Below, piece after piece: positions 10,001 through 18,485 of a DNA stretch of 64,000 nucleotides; positions within the stretch are counted from its first letter, which is position 1, and each line of letters opens with the position of its first letter. The DNA is taken from positions 1 to 64,000 of the forward strand of contig NZ_JAAAKZ010000009.1 in NCBI RefSeq assembly GCF_009905605.1, in the 5' to 3' direction. The translations under genes were made by a program, and so were the position numbers. The notes beneath the pieces were generated by a model. The model had not been told where the DNA came from. It saw only the letters and a program-made list of their open reading frames with translations, and ran no database searches. Source of the DNA: Runella sp. CRIBMP. Lineage in GTDB: Bacteria; Bacteroidota; Bacteroidia; Cytophagales; Spirosomataceae.

Positions 10001-11378
10001 CACCACCAAAAAATACGGCGGTACTGGATTGGGATTAGCCATTTCCAACAAATTGTTGGGGTTGATGGGCAGTCAACTTCAATTAATAAGCACACCCGGC
10101 CAAGGTTGTACATTCTATTTTGATTTGATCCTAAAAACGGAGCCTGGTGAGTCTATCAACTGGGAAAATCTTGACTTGGTCAAAAATGTCCTTATTGTGG
10201 ATGATAACGACAATAACCGGGTGATTTTGAGGCAAATGCTTTTGTTGAAACAAATCAATTCTGAAGAAGCCCAAAACGGTTTTGAGGCGCTTCAGCTGCT
10301 GGCTCAAGGTAAGAGGTTTGATGTAATCATGATGGATTATCACATGCCTTACATGGATGGGCTGGAAACAATTCGAAAAATAAGAAATAGTTTCAATAAA
10401 CTTCCTGAGGAGCAGCCCGTTATTCTTCTACATAGCTCTTCCGATGATGGTACCATCATCAAAGGCTGTGAAGAACTGATGGTGAATCAGCGGTTGGTGA
10501 AACCCATCAAGATGCAAGATATGTACGATACCCTTTCGCGTTTACATCGAAAAACCGAAACGGCACCCGTGGTGTCGGAGACTGCTCCAGCGGCCGAGCC
10601 TGCACACGAAAAAGAGGTCATTCGCGTCTTGATTGCCGAAGATAATCCCGTCAATATGCTGCTGGCAAAGACCATCATTCGACGAGCCGCGCCCAATGCG
10701 GTGATTATTGAAGCCATAAATGGAAATGAAGCTTTGAATTTCTGTCGGACAGACATGCCCGATATTGTATTTATGGATGTTCAGATGCCCGAAATGAACG
10801 GCTATGAAGCCACACAGAAAATCAGAGAGTTGCAGCAAGAAGCCCACATTCCCATTATTGCGGTGACGGCAGGAAATCTGAAAGGCGAGAAAGAGAAGTG
10901 TCTGGAGGCAGGGATGGATGATTTTATAGCCAAACCTTTTGTTGAAGAAGCAATCATTGTTTTGTTTGAAAAGTGGACGGGCGGAGTCCGCAAAAAAGGC
11001 GAAAAGGTAGGAGAAGGTTCTGCTCAGGATGCCCGTATTCATTTTAATGTTGAAACCATAAAGTCATACGTGGGTGATGACAATGAAATATTGGAAGAGT
11101 TTTTGGGTTTGACAATCAGTGAATTAGAGAAGTCATGCAATGCGCTTCTTGAAGAAGCCGATAAGAAAAATCTTGTTGGACTCAAAAAAATTGGACATAA
11201 GTTGTACGGAACTGCGGTAACGGCGGGTACGTTGGCATTGGCCGAGCTAGCTAGAGAAATAGAACTGCTGACCGAATTTAATCCTGAGGTGGTGGCGAGG
11301 TTGTTGCTCCAAACCCAAGACGAGGTTCTGGTGGTCAAACAACTGATTACTGACGTTATGATTACGAATGAAGGGTGA
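7002..11378 (+). CDS. Soluble hybrid sensor histidine kinase (GAF, 5 PAS, HisKA, HATPase, 2 REC, Hpt)
   Basis: This is a 1458-residue phosphorelay protein. In order it has a GAF domain (about 20-160), five PAS/PAC units (about 165-285, 290-405, 415-530, 540-670 and 680-800), HisKA with the H-box [12 protein letters not shown] (phosphoacceptor H827), and HATPase with N-box [10 protein letters not shown] and G-boxes DTGIGI and GGTGLGLAI. Two receivers follow (VIMMDYHMP with D1112; VFMDVQMP with D1259), then a C-terminal Hpt domain ([11 protein letters not shown]1399). No membrane helix is evident, so it should sense a cytosolic signal or act on other proteins. The whole His-Asp-His relay lies in one chain with a second receiver before the Hpt. 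No response regulator is adjacent. Domain limits are estimated by eye. Confidence 0.95.
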   Translation: MENLPVPLNESERLKALKNYRILDTLPEAEFDRLTELASMICGTSISLVSLIDEDRQWFKARTGLGVTETDRSLAFCQYAIMGTEIFEVEDATLDERFKDNSLVTSDPNIRFYAGYPLTDPNGYALGSLCVIDDHPGKLTEKQQRSLQLLAEVAISLIVERRNREEQAHFEKLFNSSNDLICVAGTDGYFKRVNPAFQQVLGWDDRYLLETPFVEFVHPDDIETAQAQLAKLAQGEMTGSFSYRFRTKEGNYKHLEWAATPELSTESIFAIARDVSAEKEKELKLKLSEDRFRAFFENSQGLMCTHDLKGNFISVNEAGAGILGYTVAEIQSMSLYDIVPKNAQEALTSYLQTIAKDGKSNGLMHTLDKNGSLRIWIFNNIREKGADGEYYVIGNALDITKRHQLEVDLKQTTEMLEQTNQIARVGGWELDLVKNKIFWSDVTKEIHEVSPDFEPDVTTAINFYKEGINRTKIIEAFTKAVETGTSYDLELQIITAKGNERWVRTLGNADFENGKCRRIFGTFQDVDVQKKALIETKRSQKLLNDVLQSALEVGIIATDVNGMITLFNTGAERMLGYQAEELIGKQDPSIIHDLEEVQRRGEQLSLEYGQTIKGFRTFVHKAELEGSEQREWTYIKKDGTRIQVSLVVHPIRDNEGIVIGFLGVAIDITDRKKTEQALFIEKARLLAFVEHAPAAVAMFDRDIRYIAVSNRWMEEYQLNGRNVVGLSHYEVFSNISQEWKDIHSRCLLGAVEKNDEDQWRPEGWDHDQFLRWEVRPWYQFDGSVGGLMMFTQDITEICLQREELKKAKWQAEQGSVAKSEFLANMSHEIRTPLNGVIGFTDLLLKTTLNETQQQYLSIVNQSANSLLSIINDILDFSKIEAGKLELDIDKCDLFEIGSQTADIITYQAQSKGLEMLLNISLDLPRFIWVDEVRLKQVLVNLLSNAVKFTKEGEVELKIEPLTDVTQEEVTLRFEVRDTGIGIKPEKQEKIFEAFSQEDASTTKKYGGTGLGLAISNKLLGLMGSQLQLISTPGQGCTFYFDLILKTEPGESINWENLDLVKNVLIVDDNDNNRVILRQMLLLKQINSEEAQNGFEALQLLAQGKRFDVIMMDYHMPYMDGLETIRKIRNSFNKLPEEQPVILLHSSSDDGTIIKGCEELMVNQRLVKPIKMQDMYDTLSRLHRKTETAPVVSETAPAAEPAHEKEVIRVLIAEDNPVNMLLAKTIIRRAAPNAVIIEAINGNEALNFCRTDMPDIVFMDVQMPEMNGYEATQKIRELQQEAHIPIIAVTAGNLKGEKEKCLEAGMDDFIAKPFVEEAIIVLFEKWTGGVRKKGEKVGEGSAQDARIHFNVETIKSYVGDDNEILEEFLGLTISELEKSCNALLEEADKKNLVGLKKIGHKLYGTAVTAGTLALAELAREIELLTEFNPEVVARLLLQTQDEVLVVKQLITDVMITNEG

Positions 11379-11404
11379 GGCATGGCCCCACCCTTCATTC
11401 GTAA
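11362..11404. terminator. Hairpin between convergent genes, overlapping a stop codon
   Basis: A perfect 16-bp stem (11362-11377 with 11389-11404) has an 11-base loop. The left arm contains the last codons of the hybrid kinase, whose TGA ends at 11378. There is no U tract on either side, so termination strength is uncertain. It lies between two convergent genes. Confidence 0.6.
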
Positions 11405-11431
11405 CTCCAAAACTATGACTATTTCGTCGGG

Positions 11432-12799
11432 TTAGACTTTGGCTGGGTCGGGGTGTTTGTACGGCTGACGATAAGGCCGACTCAGGAGGCTGTTGGCTTC
11501 GCGATCACCCACGATTTCTCGTTTCTTGGGGTCATACACCAAGGGGCGTCCTACCTTCATGGAAATGTTGGCCAAAATACAGCTTGCGGTAGAAATATGC
11601 CCTTCTTCAATGTCGGCTACTGGTCGGCCACCGTTTTCGATGGCCGCTATAAAGTCAAGCATGTGTAGGCGTGTAGCGGGGGCAGCGTTTAGTTCAATAC
11701 GCTCTTCGGTGTTATCTTCTGGGTATTTTTCTTTTTCATACACCACATCTTTGTGGATTTTCTCGCCTTTTCCATGCGGGATAAAATCGTACGCCATAGT
11801 GCTTCCCCAGAGGGTGCCTTTGTCACCATAAAGCGTAAACGACCACGGATAGGCTGGGTTGTTGGGCGTGCCCCAAGTACGGTGTTGCCACACACAGTTG
11901 AGTTCGGGATATTCAAAGACTGCCGATTGTGTATCTGAGATATTGGATTTGCCTTCTTTCTGTACATAAATACCGCCCTGAGATGATATTCTGGTAGGCC
12001 ATCCTAATTTTAGCATCCAGCGAACGGTGTCAAACATATGGACGCACATATCGCCCGTGATGCCGTTGCCGTACTCAGTAAAGGTACGCCACCAACGGAT
12101 GTGCGGCAGGCCGTCGTAAGGCCGCATAGGGGCGGGGCCAGTCCATGATTCATAATCCAAAAACGCGGGTACGGGTTCGGTCGGCGGATTACCGTTGTTG
12201 CGCATATGAAAATAGCAACACATTTCAACGTGCGATATTTTGCCCAACAACCCAGCATCAACGATGTTCTTTTTGGCGTCGATGAGGTGAGGAGTGCTTT
12301 TGCGTTGTGTTCCTACTTGTACTACTTTACCGTATTTGCGGGCCGCTGCCACCATGGCTTCTCCTTCCATTACATCAACGCTGATGGGTTTTTGCACGTA
12401 TACGTGCGCGCCTGCTTTCAGCGCGTCGATGGTTTGGAGGGCGTGCCAGTGATCAGGAGTACCGATGAGTACAATATCCAACTGATTTTCGGCTAGCATT
12501 TTTTTATAATCACCGTACAGCTTGGGTACTTTTCCTGATTTTTGACGTTGGCTCACGAGTTTTCCAGCGGCTTCTAGCATATTTTTATCCACGTCGCAAA
12601 GCGCAACGACATCGACGGAAGCAACCTGAATGAGCCTAAACAAATCGCTTTTGCCGTACCAGCCCGTACCAATCAACGCTACGCGGTAAGTTTTTGCTAA
12701 TTTTAGGTTCGTCACTCCTTTAGCATTGACTGCCGTAAGGGCCAAAGAAGCAGAGGTTCCGAGTAAGAAACGTCGACGGTTGATGTGAAAATTATCCAT
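11432..12799 (-). CDS. Gfo/Idh/MocA-family oxidoreductase with Tat-type signal
   Basis: The 455-residue protein begins MDNFHINRRRFLLGTSASLA, a twin-arginine-type signal (RRRF) followed by a hydrophobic stretch, so folded export with bound cofactor is likely. The NAD(P)-binding Rossmann motif is IGTGWYGKSD, and the usual EKP lysine motif appears as VQKPIS with Q in place of E. The C-terminal half has the large beta-sheet domain typical of the family. Such enzymes oxidise or reduce sugars and inositols; the substrate cannot be read here. The next gene downstream in the map, on the same strand, is an SMP-30 lactonase-like gene, which may suggest sugar or sugar-acid metabolism in the periplasm. 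Confidence 0.92.
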   Translation of the reverse strand: MDNFHINRRRFLLGTSASLALTAVNAKGVTNLKLAKTYRVALIGTGWYGKSDLFRLIQVASVDVVALCDVDKNMLEAAGKLVSQRQKSGKVPKLYGDYKKMLAENQLDIVLIGTPDHWHALQTIDALKAGAHVYVQKPISVDVMEGEAMVAAARKYGKVVQVGTQRKSTPHLIDAKKNIVDAGLLGKISHVEMCCYFHMRNNGNPPTEPVPAFLDYESWTGPAPMRPYDGLPHIRWWRTFTEYGNGITGDMCVHMFDTVRWMLKLGWPTRISSQGGIYVQKEGKSNISDTQSAVFEYPELNCVWQHRTWGTPNNPAYPWSFTLYGDKGTLWGSTMAYDFIPHGKGEKIHKDVVYEKEKYPEDNTEERIELNAAPATRLHMLDFIAAIENGGRPVADIEEGHISTASCILANISMKVGRPLVYDPKKREIVGDREANSLLSRPYRQPYKHPDPAKV

Positions 12800-12845
12800 T
12801 AGAAATTAAAGGTTTTCGTGCGACAGCCGTCGCGGTTTAGTAGTA

Positions 12846-12917
12846 TTACTCTTCTAAAAGTGGCTTCCATGCGGCAAATACTTTTTTATCCGCCATGATT
12901 TTCACCGGTACTATTTT
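12846..12917 (-). pseudogene. Possible C-terminal remnant of a lost gene
   Basis: A 23-codon open stretch on the minus strand reads KIVPVKIMADKK followed by VFAAWKPLLEE and a stop at 12846-12848. It looks like the tail of an ordinary protein rather than random intergenic sequence, and an in-frame stop cuts it off upstream at 12918-12920. The inference is weak. It could instead be a 16-residue ORF from the internal ATG, or chance. Confidence 0.2.
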
Positions 12918-12924
12918 TTAGTGG

Positions 12925-12961
12925 TTTCGTCAGGTTTTTTGGGACGAAAAACCTGACGAAA
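12925..12961 (-). terminator. Terminator after the SMP-30 gene
   Basis: A 15-bp perfect stem (12925-12939 with 12947-12961) and 7-base loop start three bases past the SMP-30 stop. On the minus strand the stem itself contains A and T runs that resemble an intrinsic terminator. Confidence 0.7.
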
Positions 12962-12963
12962 AG

Positions 12964-13872
12964 TTATTCAACCCCTTTTACCTGCATTTGGAGGGTGAAA
13001 ACGGCCTTAGAGGCGGTAATAAACAATACATCACGGTTTTTGCCGCCAAAACAAACATTGGCCGTCCAGCCCGCTGGCACAGCAATGCTTTCTATTTTCT
13101 TTCCGGTGGGGTCATATACAGTCACCCCTTTTCCGGTGATGTAGAGGTTGCCACGATTGTCGAGGGTCATTCCGTCGGAGCCTTGCGAAAGGTGCAATTG
13201 GCGATTGGAGAGTGTACCATCATCGTTGATTTGGTATTTGTAGGTTTTGCTGGCCCGTATGTCGGCTACGTAGAGGTACTTGCCGTCGGGTGTTCCGACG
13301 ATTCCGTTGGGTTGTACCAACGCATCGTCCACAATCACGGCTTCTTTTTTTCCCTTGGGCAAATAGTATACTTTTTGACCATCAATTTCGGGCTTTTTAC
13401 GGGTCCAGTAGTCGCGCTGATAGTACGGGTCGGTGAAATATATGCCGCCCTTTGCGTCGAGCCATAAATCATTGGGACCGTTGAATTTTAGCCCCTGATG
13501 GCCATCCAATAGCACGGTTATTTTTCCTTTCGGACTAATGGACCACAGCTGGTTGTTTGCGTCGGCACACGAAATAATGTTCCCTTTTTTGTCAACAAAA
13601 AGCCCATTGGAGCGCCCTGCTTTATCCATGAAGAGGGATAATTTTCCGTCGGTGTCGTATTTCCAGATTTTATCGTTGGGTTGGTCAGTAAAAAAGATAT
13701 TTCCTTTTTTATCGACCGCTGGCCCTTCGGTAAAAGCAAACTGCTCCGAAACCAATTGAATTGTGGCGCCTTCCGCCACCAATTTAGGGGAGTCGGTTGA
13801 TTGGCTATGGGCGGATGAAAGTGGCATCAGTAAGACAGAGAATAGAAAGAAAGTTTTGGGACAACGAGTCAT
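12964..13872 (-). CDS. SMP-30/gluconolactonase/LRE family protein, exported
   Basis: This is a six-bladed beta-propeller of the SMP-30 group. Repeated blade motifs are visible (DKKGNIFFTDQPNDKIW, DKKGNIISCADANNQLW, DAKGGIYFTDPYY, DNRGNLYITGKG), and these carry the acidic and Asn metal ligands typical of calcium-dependent lactonases. The start at 13872 gives a classical signal peptide (MTRCPKTFFLFSVLLM ending near SAHSQ). An ATG eight codons upstream at 13896 is the alternative. Likely activity is hydrolysis of a sugar lactone in the periplasm; the substrate is unknown. It is followed immediately by a terminator. Confidence 0.9.
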   Translation of the reverse strand: MTRCPKTFFLFSVLLMPLSSAHSQSTDSPKLVAEGATIQLVSEQFAFTEGPAVDKKGNIFFTDQPNDKIWKYDTDGKLSLFMDKAGRSNGLFVDKKGNIISCADANNQLWSISPKGKITVLLDGHQGLKFNGPNDLWLDAKGGIYFTDPYYQRDYWTRKKPEIDGQKVYYLPKGKKEAVIVDDALVQPNGIVGTPDGKYLYVADIRASKTYKYQINDDGTLSNRQLHLSQGSDGMTLDNRGNLYITGKGVTVYDPTGKKIESIAVPAGWTANVCFGGKNRDVLFITASKAVFTLQMQVKGVE

Positions 13873-13963
13873 AGCATTGGGAGTTATACAACGCAAGTAT
13901 AAATGCGTTTTATGGCCATTTCTACTTCTTTCTCAATACACTCTTCAATAACAAAAAAAGAAA

Positions 13964-14464
13964 TTAATCAATGAAATCGGGTGGGAGTTGGTCGTGGAGC
14001 AGAGCGGCGAGTTGGGCCGCCGGCAGTTTATCGGCCTCTAAACTCATCGAAACTGATAGCTCAGAAAGGGGTTTCCAACGCTGCCCCCTAGGTTCGGAAA
14101 GTAGGGGAAAAGATTGGTGTCCTTCGCGCAGGCGTTGGGTGTCGCGTTGGCGGCAGGTGCGGGGAGATGCCAACAGCGCCACCGTCAAAATATTGGTACC
14201 TGGCGCCCGCCAAAGGCGGTCGAGCATCATGCTCAGTTGGGGCGATGTACCAGTGCTTTCGAGGATGCAGTAGTCGGCTTTTAGGGCGGCCATCCAAAGT
14301 TGATTCCACGCGGTATTTTCTTCTTCGGGCGTGGTAACTTTCAATCGTTGGCGAAAATCATCAATCGCCAGTACCTCATAAAACGGAAGAAGTCGTTTCA
14401 ATTCCTGAATGACGGTGCTTTTCCCCGCCGCAGGTGGCCCGATGAGGTTGATGATGTGTCGCAT
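13964..14464 (-). CDS. P-loop ATP-binding protein (small kinase-like)
   Basis: The 166-residue product starts MRHIINLIGPPAAGKST, so the Walker A P-loop (GPPAAGKST) follows the first beta strand directly. An upstream ATG at 14503 would add 13 residues that look non-native (MLASMLNRKYLWL), so the inner start is preferred. A DD pair after the second strand (VLAIDDFRQRL) and an Arg-rich lid-like segment (SPRTCRQRDTQRLREG) suggest a nucleoside/small-molecule kinase or a zeta-toxin-like fold. The substrate is not identifiable. It stands alone with no operon partner. Confidence 0.78.
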   Translation of the reverse strand: MRHIINLIGPPAAGKSTVIQELKRLLPFYEVLAIDDFRQRLKVTTPEEENTAWNQLWMAALKADYCILESTGTSPQLSMMLDRLWRAPGTNILTVALLASPRTCRQRDTQRLREGHQSFPLLSEPRGQRWKPLSELSVSMSLEADKLPAAQLAALLHDQLPPDFID

Positions 14465-14930
14465 GAGCCAAAGGTACTTCCGATTTAACATACTAGCGAG
14501 CACTTTTTTCAGAAGGGGCTTCTTACGAAATCAATATTATTTCAAAAGCAAAATTACCCTAATCAAAAATACATTTTTTGATTGGGGTAACGGAACATTC
14601 TCAAAAAACCTTTATCAAATGAATAGTGCCCTGAAAAGATGCCCAGACACTAGTGAAATAATGTAAATGTTTAAAAAGAGTAGGGTAAAATGCTATAAAA
14701 AAGAGTAAGGTAAAGTATGTTTTTTGCAGACGTTTGCTAGTTTTGTACATCCTAATCTGGTATTTATACCATCAAGTTGGATTATTAAAGGATATGCAAA
14801 GATATAACTAGAGGTACTTTGGACAAAGCTCAAAAATAGAAAATGGATGAATGACTATTTTTGGTATGTGAATCCTTAATAATGGTAAATGAAAAGCAAA
14901 CAGTCTCGTATTTATTCGTTCTAGTAAGCT
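14465..14930. other. Divergent intergenic region with a TAnnTTTG element
   Basis: About 470 bases with no supported ORF. TAGTTTTG at 14738-14745 matches the Bacteroidota -7 element, but no -33 TTG lies at the right distance. It would give a 5' leader of roughly 180 bases for the LytTR regulator. Confidence 0.35.
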
Positions 14931-15647
14931 ATGAAAATAAACACGTTAATTATTGATGATGACATCAATTGGCAAAAAATCTTGGGCAAATTTGTGCAGA
15001 TGAATCCCCTTCTCGAACTGGTAGGGGTGTGTGGTTCGGTGATGGAAGGCTACGCCAAAATGGCCGAAAAAGAGGTGGATTTATTGATTTGTGATATAGA
15101 AATGCCCGAAATGTCGGGGCTTGATTTTATAAAAAGTATCCGCTATGCGCCCTGTGTTATTTTTGTGACTGCCCACCGCGATTATGCCTTGGATTGCTAC
15201 GATGTATCACCTGTTGATTTTCTGTTGAAGCCCATTGACTTGGATCGTTTTTTGCAAAGCATCGAAAAAGTGCGGCAGCGCTTGGCAGTTTTGCCCGAAA
15301 CTGCCTTTGTCTCCCCCTATTTTTTCGTGCGGGAAAACCTAAACTATGAGCAGATTGCTTACGATGATGTGCTCTACATGAAAGCGCAAGACAATTTTCT
15401 GCAAATCGTGACCAAACAAAAAAATTACCTGCCGATTATTTCGATTACCAAAATGGAAGAACAACTTAAAGGTGACGCATTTTTGAGGGTTCATCGTTCA
15501 TATTTGGTCTATCGAGGTGCCATTAAGAGCATTACTAAAAATGATATCGTGCTTAACTCGGGTGAATTCATACCCATCGGAGACCAATACCGCACGCAAA
15601 TCAACCGCAAGCACATTGAAGGATATTTGATCAGTAGGAGCAGTTAG
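14931..15647 (+). CDS. LytTR-family response regulator
   Basis: The 238-residue protein has an N-terminal receiver (acidic IIDDD at 7-11, phosphoacceptor D55 in LLICDIEMPEMSG, the conserved Thr in IFVTAHRDYALDCY and Lys in DFLLKPIDL). A C-terminal LytTR DNA-binding domain follows (about 133-236, with FLRVHRSYLV and IPIGDQYR). It is a transcription factor of the LytR/AlgR type. The usual partner is a LytS-like 7TM kinase, but none is here. The nearest kinase is the HisKA-type TPR kinase about 0.8 kb downstream, with a truncated transposase on the opposite strand between them. Confidence 0.95.
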   Translation: MKINTLIIDDDINWQKILGKFVQMNPLLELVGVCGSVMEGYAKMAEKEVDLLICDIEMPEMSGLDFIKSIRYAPCVIFVTAHRDYALDCYDVSPVDFLLKPIDLDRFLQSIEKVRQRLAVLPETAFVSPYFFVRENLNYEQIAYDDVLYMKAQDNFLQIVTKQKNYLPIISITKMEEQLKGDAFLRVHRSYLVYRGAIKSITKNDIVLNSGEFIPIGDQYRTQINRKHIEGYLISRSS

Positions 15648-15705
15648 AGCAGGCTTTCGGGGTTGGATAAACGCTGTTCTTTCTTCCAGAAACATGCTAC
15701 ATTTG

Positions 15706-16119
15706 TTATTTGTGTATTTTATTAAACAGAAGCTCTTTTTTGTATTTAGAGAGAGAATCTGGGTTGGCTTTGATGGCTTGAGATAAGATAGGGCGCAGGA
15801 TTTTTATGTACTTACTGACTTTGGGTTGGTCGATGCCGAAAAAATCGGCCAATTGAGCCTGCCGCACATTGCCATTGACATACGCCAAAATAAAAAAAAG
15901 TGAGTCGCGGGTGTCGGTAAAGATGGCGTTGCCATGAACAAACGGGCGACGATTTCGGGGAGTGCCTTCTAGCGTAAATTCATTAAAATAGCTATTCAGG
16001 CTGTTTTCAAAAAATGGATGGAGTGATTCAAATTGGCGTCGGTTTAATCCAGTAAGACGACGCAGCATCGACTCATTGTTTTGTAAGTTGCAATAGCGCC
16101 AAGGAGAAAAGTCGGGCAT
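15706..16119 (-). pseudogene. Truncated transposase, HTH domain only (DDE_Tnp_4-associated)
   Basis: The 137-residue ORF resembles the N-terminal helix-turn-helix domain that precedes DDE_Tnp_4 catalytic domains in IS5-type transposases. Visible parts are LTGLNRRQFESLHPFFE, then RRP-HGN-IFTDTRDSLFFIL and the HTH QLADFFGIDQPKVSKYI. The catalytic DDE domain should follow at lower coordinates, but the ORF stops at 15706 and only about 60 bases remain before the LytTR gene. No terminal inverted repeats were recognised. It is therefore an IS remnant or a domesticated HTH-only protein. Confidence 0.7.
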
Positions 16120-16463
16120 GTGGCTGAATCTTTTAATTTAAAATGAAGTGTTGAGAAAAACGGTCTTGGAAGTAAAGACCTAAAAACAACCAAGCATGTT
16201 ACTTGATTGGTTAAGTACGGGCATTAGCTCAGCGGCAAAAAACCATATTTTTTGTTTAAAAATATGTATACCAAACCCTATTTTAAAATTAAAAACATTG
16301 AAGTTGGCGAATGGGCTTGTTTTGTATTTAAAGAGGTGTAAATTTTACGTAAAATGGAAGGTGTTTGGAGGTCTAAGTTTAATAATTATCAACTCATTGT
16401 CCCATGTTTTTTAGGACAATTCAAGGTTGGTATTATAAGGGTGCTTAATTTTTAAAAACGTTG
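16120..16463. other. AT-rich intergenic region upstream of the TPR kinase
   Basis: About 340 bases. A 72-codon ORF on the plus strand here has no protein-like features, and I see no clear promoter. The end of the region is strongly AT-rich just before the kinase start. Confidence 0.4.
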
Positions 16464-18311
16464 ATGAAAAACAATTGTGTTTTTGTTTTAGTGTGTAGTT
16501 TGTTTTACGGAGTTGTCCAAGCCCAGGGTTTGATTCCAGCGCTCCGAAAACAAGCCGCCACTGCCCGTGCCGACAGCAGCCGTAGTCGATTATTTTACGA
16601 ATTGGGGCGGCACTATGGGGAGCAAAATCTCGACTCTGCTTTTTATTTTTTGAACCAATCACTTACGTTGGCCCAACAGGGTAAAGATTTATATGCCACC
16701 GCGCGAGCAATGTACGGGTTGGGGTTTAGTTATTTGTATTATCAACAGAATGAGAATTTGGCCATGCAATGGCTAAAAAAAGCAGTGACTATTGCTCAAA
16801 ATAACAAAGATTACGTGTATTTGGCCAAAAGCTATCAATTGCTAGGGGTCATTGCCATGCACCAAGGTATCGGAAACCCCCATGATTTTTTTGAAGAAGC
16901 AGTGACCTACGCCCAAAAGTCGAAAGATTGGCGGACTATCATGGACACCTACGAAGTGATTTCTAATGTATACCAGAATCGAGAAAAATACGAGGAGGCT
17001 GCCAAGTTTATATTAAAAGCCATGGACGTTTGCAAGGAGCACGACATCGACTGCTGGCTTTCGAGTGGTTTGGATTATTGTGATATGCTCGAAAAACAAA
17101 ACAAACGGGCCGAAGCCCGGTCGTTTGCTAAAATGCTCTACGCTTATAAAGAACAGCTGAAACAAACCAAAGGGTATTTTGTGTACATGAACGACCTTGG
17201 AAGGCTCGAAACCAAGCTCGAAAAATACACTCAAGCCGAGGCTATTTTTGAGAAAGTATTGGCGTATGAAAAACAAAAACCAAAGGTAGATACCTTTCAT
17301 CTGTATTTCATTTTTCGGAATTTAAAGGATTTGTACGCTGAGCAAAGGTCTTTTGAAAAAGCATTTCGCGTGGCCAATGAACTCACGGAAATTCGGCTGT
17401 GGTTGGCGCAGAAAAGACAAACCCGCGACAGTCAGCTCCAAATGACTCAACTGAAATCGGCCTATGATTTAGAAAAGAAAGAGAGGGAAATAACCCTTCT
17501 GGCCAAACAAAAGCGCGAACAGCAGATTGTGCTCATTGCGGCGGCGGTGGTGGCGGTGCTGCTGATCAGTTTTGTGGTGGTTTTGCAAAGAAACAATCAG
17601 CGTATCGAACGCCAAAAAACGGAACTAACGGCACTCAATACCACAAAAGACAAACTTTTTGCCATTTTATCGCATGATTTACGGTCGCCTGTGGCAGGAC
17701 TCAAAAATTATCTGATGCTTACCGATTGGGGGGTATTGACGCAGGCTGAATTTGCGGATTCGACCAAAAACCTGACCGTTCAGCTCAATAATGTTCACAC
17801 CATGCTCGATAATGTATTGAATTGGTCTCTCTCTCAAATGCGGGGTATTCGTCCCAAGCGGGAGACCACTGACATGGCGTCCATTATTGAAGATGAAATT
17901 GAGTTGCTGCTGCCTATGGCCCAAACCAAAAATATTCAAATCGTCAATGATATTTCTGCCAATGTTCAAATAATGATTGACCGAAACCACGCCGCCGTTA
18001 TTTTTAGGAATTTGCTGCAGAATGCCCTTAAGTTTACCCATTCGGGTGGTAAAATCAGGCTCAGTTATTCTAAAGAAAAGGACATGCACCAGTTTGTGAT
18101 AGAAGACACGGGCGTGGGAATGTCGGAAGAGCGGCTTCAAAATTTGTTTCAACTCAACAAAACAACATCCCAAATGGGTACGGCCCGCGAACAGGGTACT
18201 GGCGTAGGGCTGGTTTTGGTGAAAGAGCTCGTGGGGGCCAACCAAGGTACATTATCGGTAGTAAGCGAGTTGAACCAAGGAACAATTTTTACGCTTGAGT
18301 TGAGACACTGA
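16464..18311 (+). CDS. TPR-containing membrane sensor histidine kinase
   Basis: The ATG at 16464 is preferred over the TTG one codon before it. The protein has about 615 residues: a signal peptide ending near VVQAQG, a periplasmic TPR array (about 25-335, recurring A-YELGR-Y and AKSYQLLG type helices), a short coiled coil, and one membrane helix (about 354-375). A HisKA domain follows (LFAILSHDLRSPVAG, phosphoacceptor H404), then HATPase (N-box NLLQNALKFT, G-boxes EDTGVGM and GTGVGLVLV). It has no receiver, so it must phosphorylate a separate regulator. The LytTR regulator upstream is the nearest candidate. The TPR region probably senses a periplasmic protein or peptide, which is typical for this kinase class in Bacteroidota. 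Confidence 0.95.
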   Translation: MKNNCVFVLVCSLFYGVVQAQGLIPALRKQAATARADSSRSRLFYELGRHYGEQNLDSAFYFLNQSLTLAQQGKDLYATARAMYGLGFSYLYYQQNENLAMQWLKKAVTIAQNNKDYVYLAKSYQLLGVIAMHQGIGNPHDFFEEAVTYAQKSKDWRTIMDTYEVISNVYQNREKYEEAAKFILKAMDVCKEHDIDCWLSSGLDYCDMLEKQNKRAEARSFAKMLYAYKEQLKQTKGYFVYMNDLGRLETKLEKYTQAEAIFEKVLAYEKQKPKVDTFHLYFIFRNLKDLYAEQRSFEKAFRVANELTEIRLWLAQKRQTRDSQLQMTQLKSAYDLEKKEREITLLAKQKREQQIVLIAAAVVAVLLISFVVVLQRNNQRIERQKTELTALNTTKDKLFAILSHDLRSPVAGLKNYLMLTDWGVLTQAEFADSTKNLTVQLNNVHTMLDNVLNWSLSQMRGIRPKRETTDMASIIEDEIELLLPMAQTKNIQIVNDISANVQIMIDRNHAAVIFRNLLQNALKFTHSGGKIRLSYSKEKDMHQFVIEDTGVGMSEERLQNLFQLNKTTSQMGTAREQGTGVGLVLVKELVGANQGTLSVVSELNQGTIFTLELRH

Positions 18312-18485
18312 ACTAACGTTTATCGGTACTTCTTTTGCCAGTTCAGTTGCCCAAAATGACACTTCAGTCGGTTTTAAATTGGTTGTGCGCCCTCTTAGGG
18401 GCAATATTTACGGCGTCAACGGGGCGTGTTTAGGCTTTGCTGATATACAGTTACAACCATTTTAAAAATAAAAAAACAAAACGCT

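Noticed and set aside
10542-11042. 166-codon minus-strand ORF inside the hybrid kinase
   Set aside because: It lies antisense to the receiver and Hpt domains, which are clearly coding. Its product has no recognisable features.
17679-18245. 188-codon minus-strand ORF inside the TPR kinase
   Set aside because: It is antisense to the kinase catalytic domain; His- and Gln-rich residue use is typical of a shadow frame.
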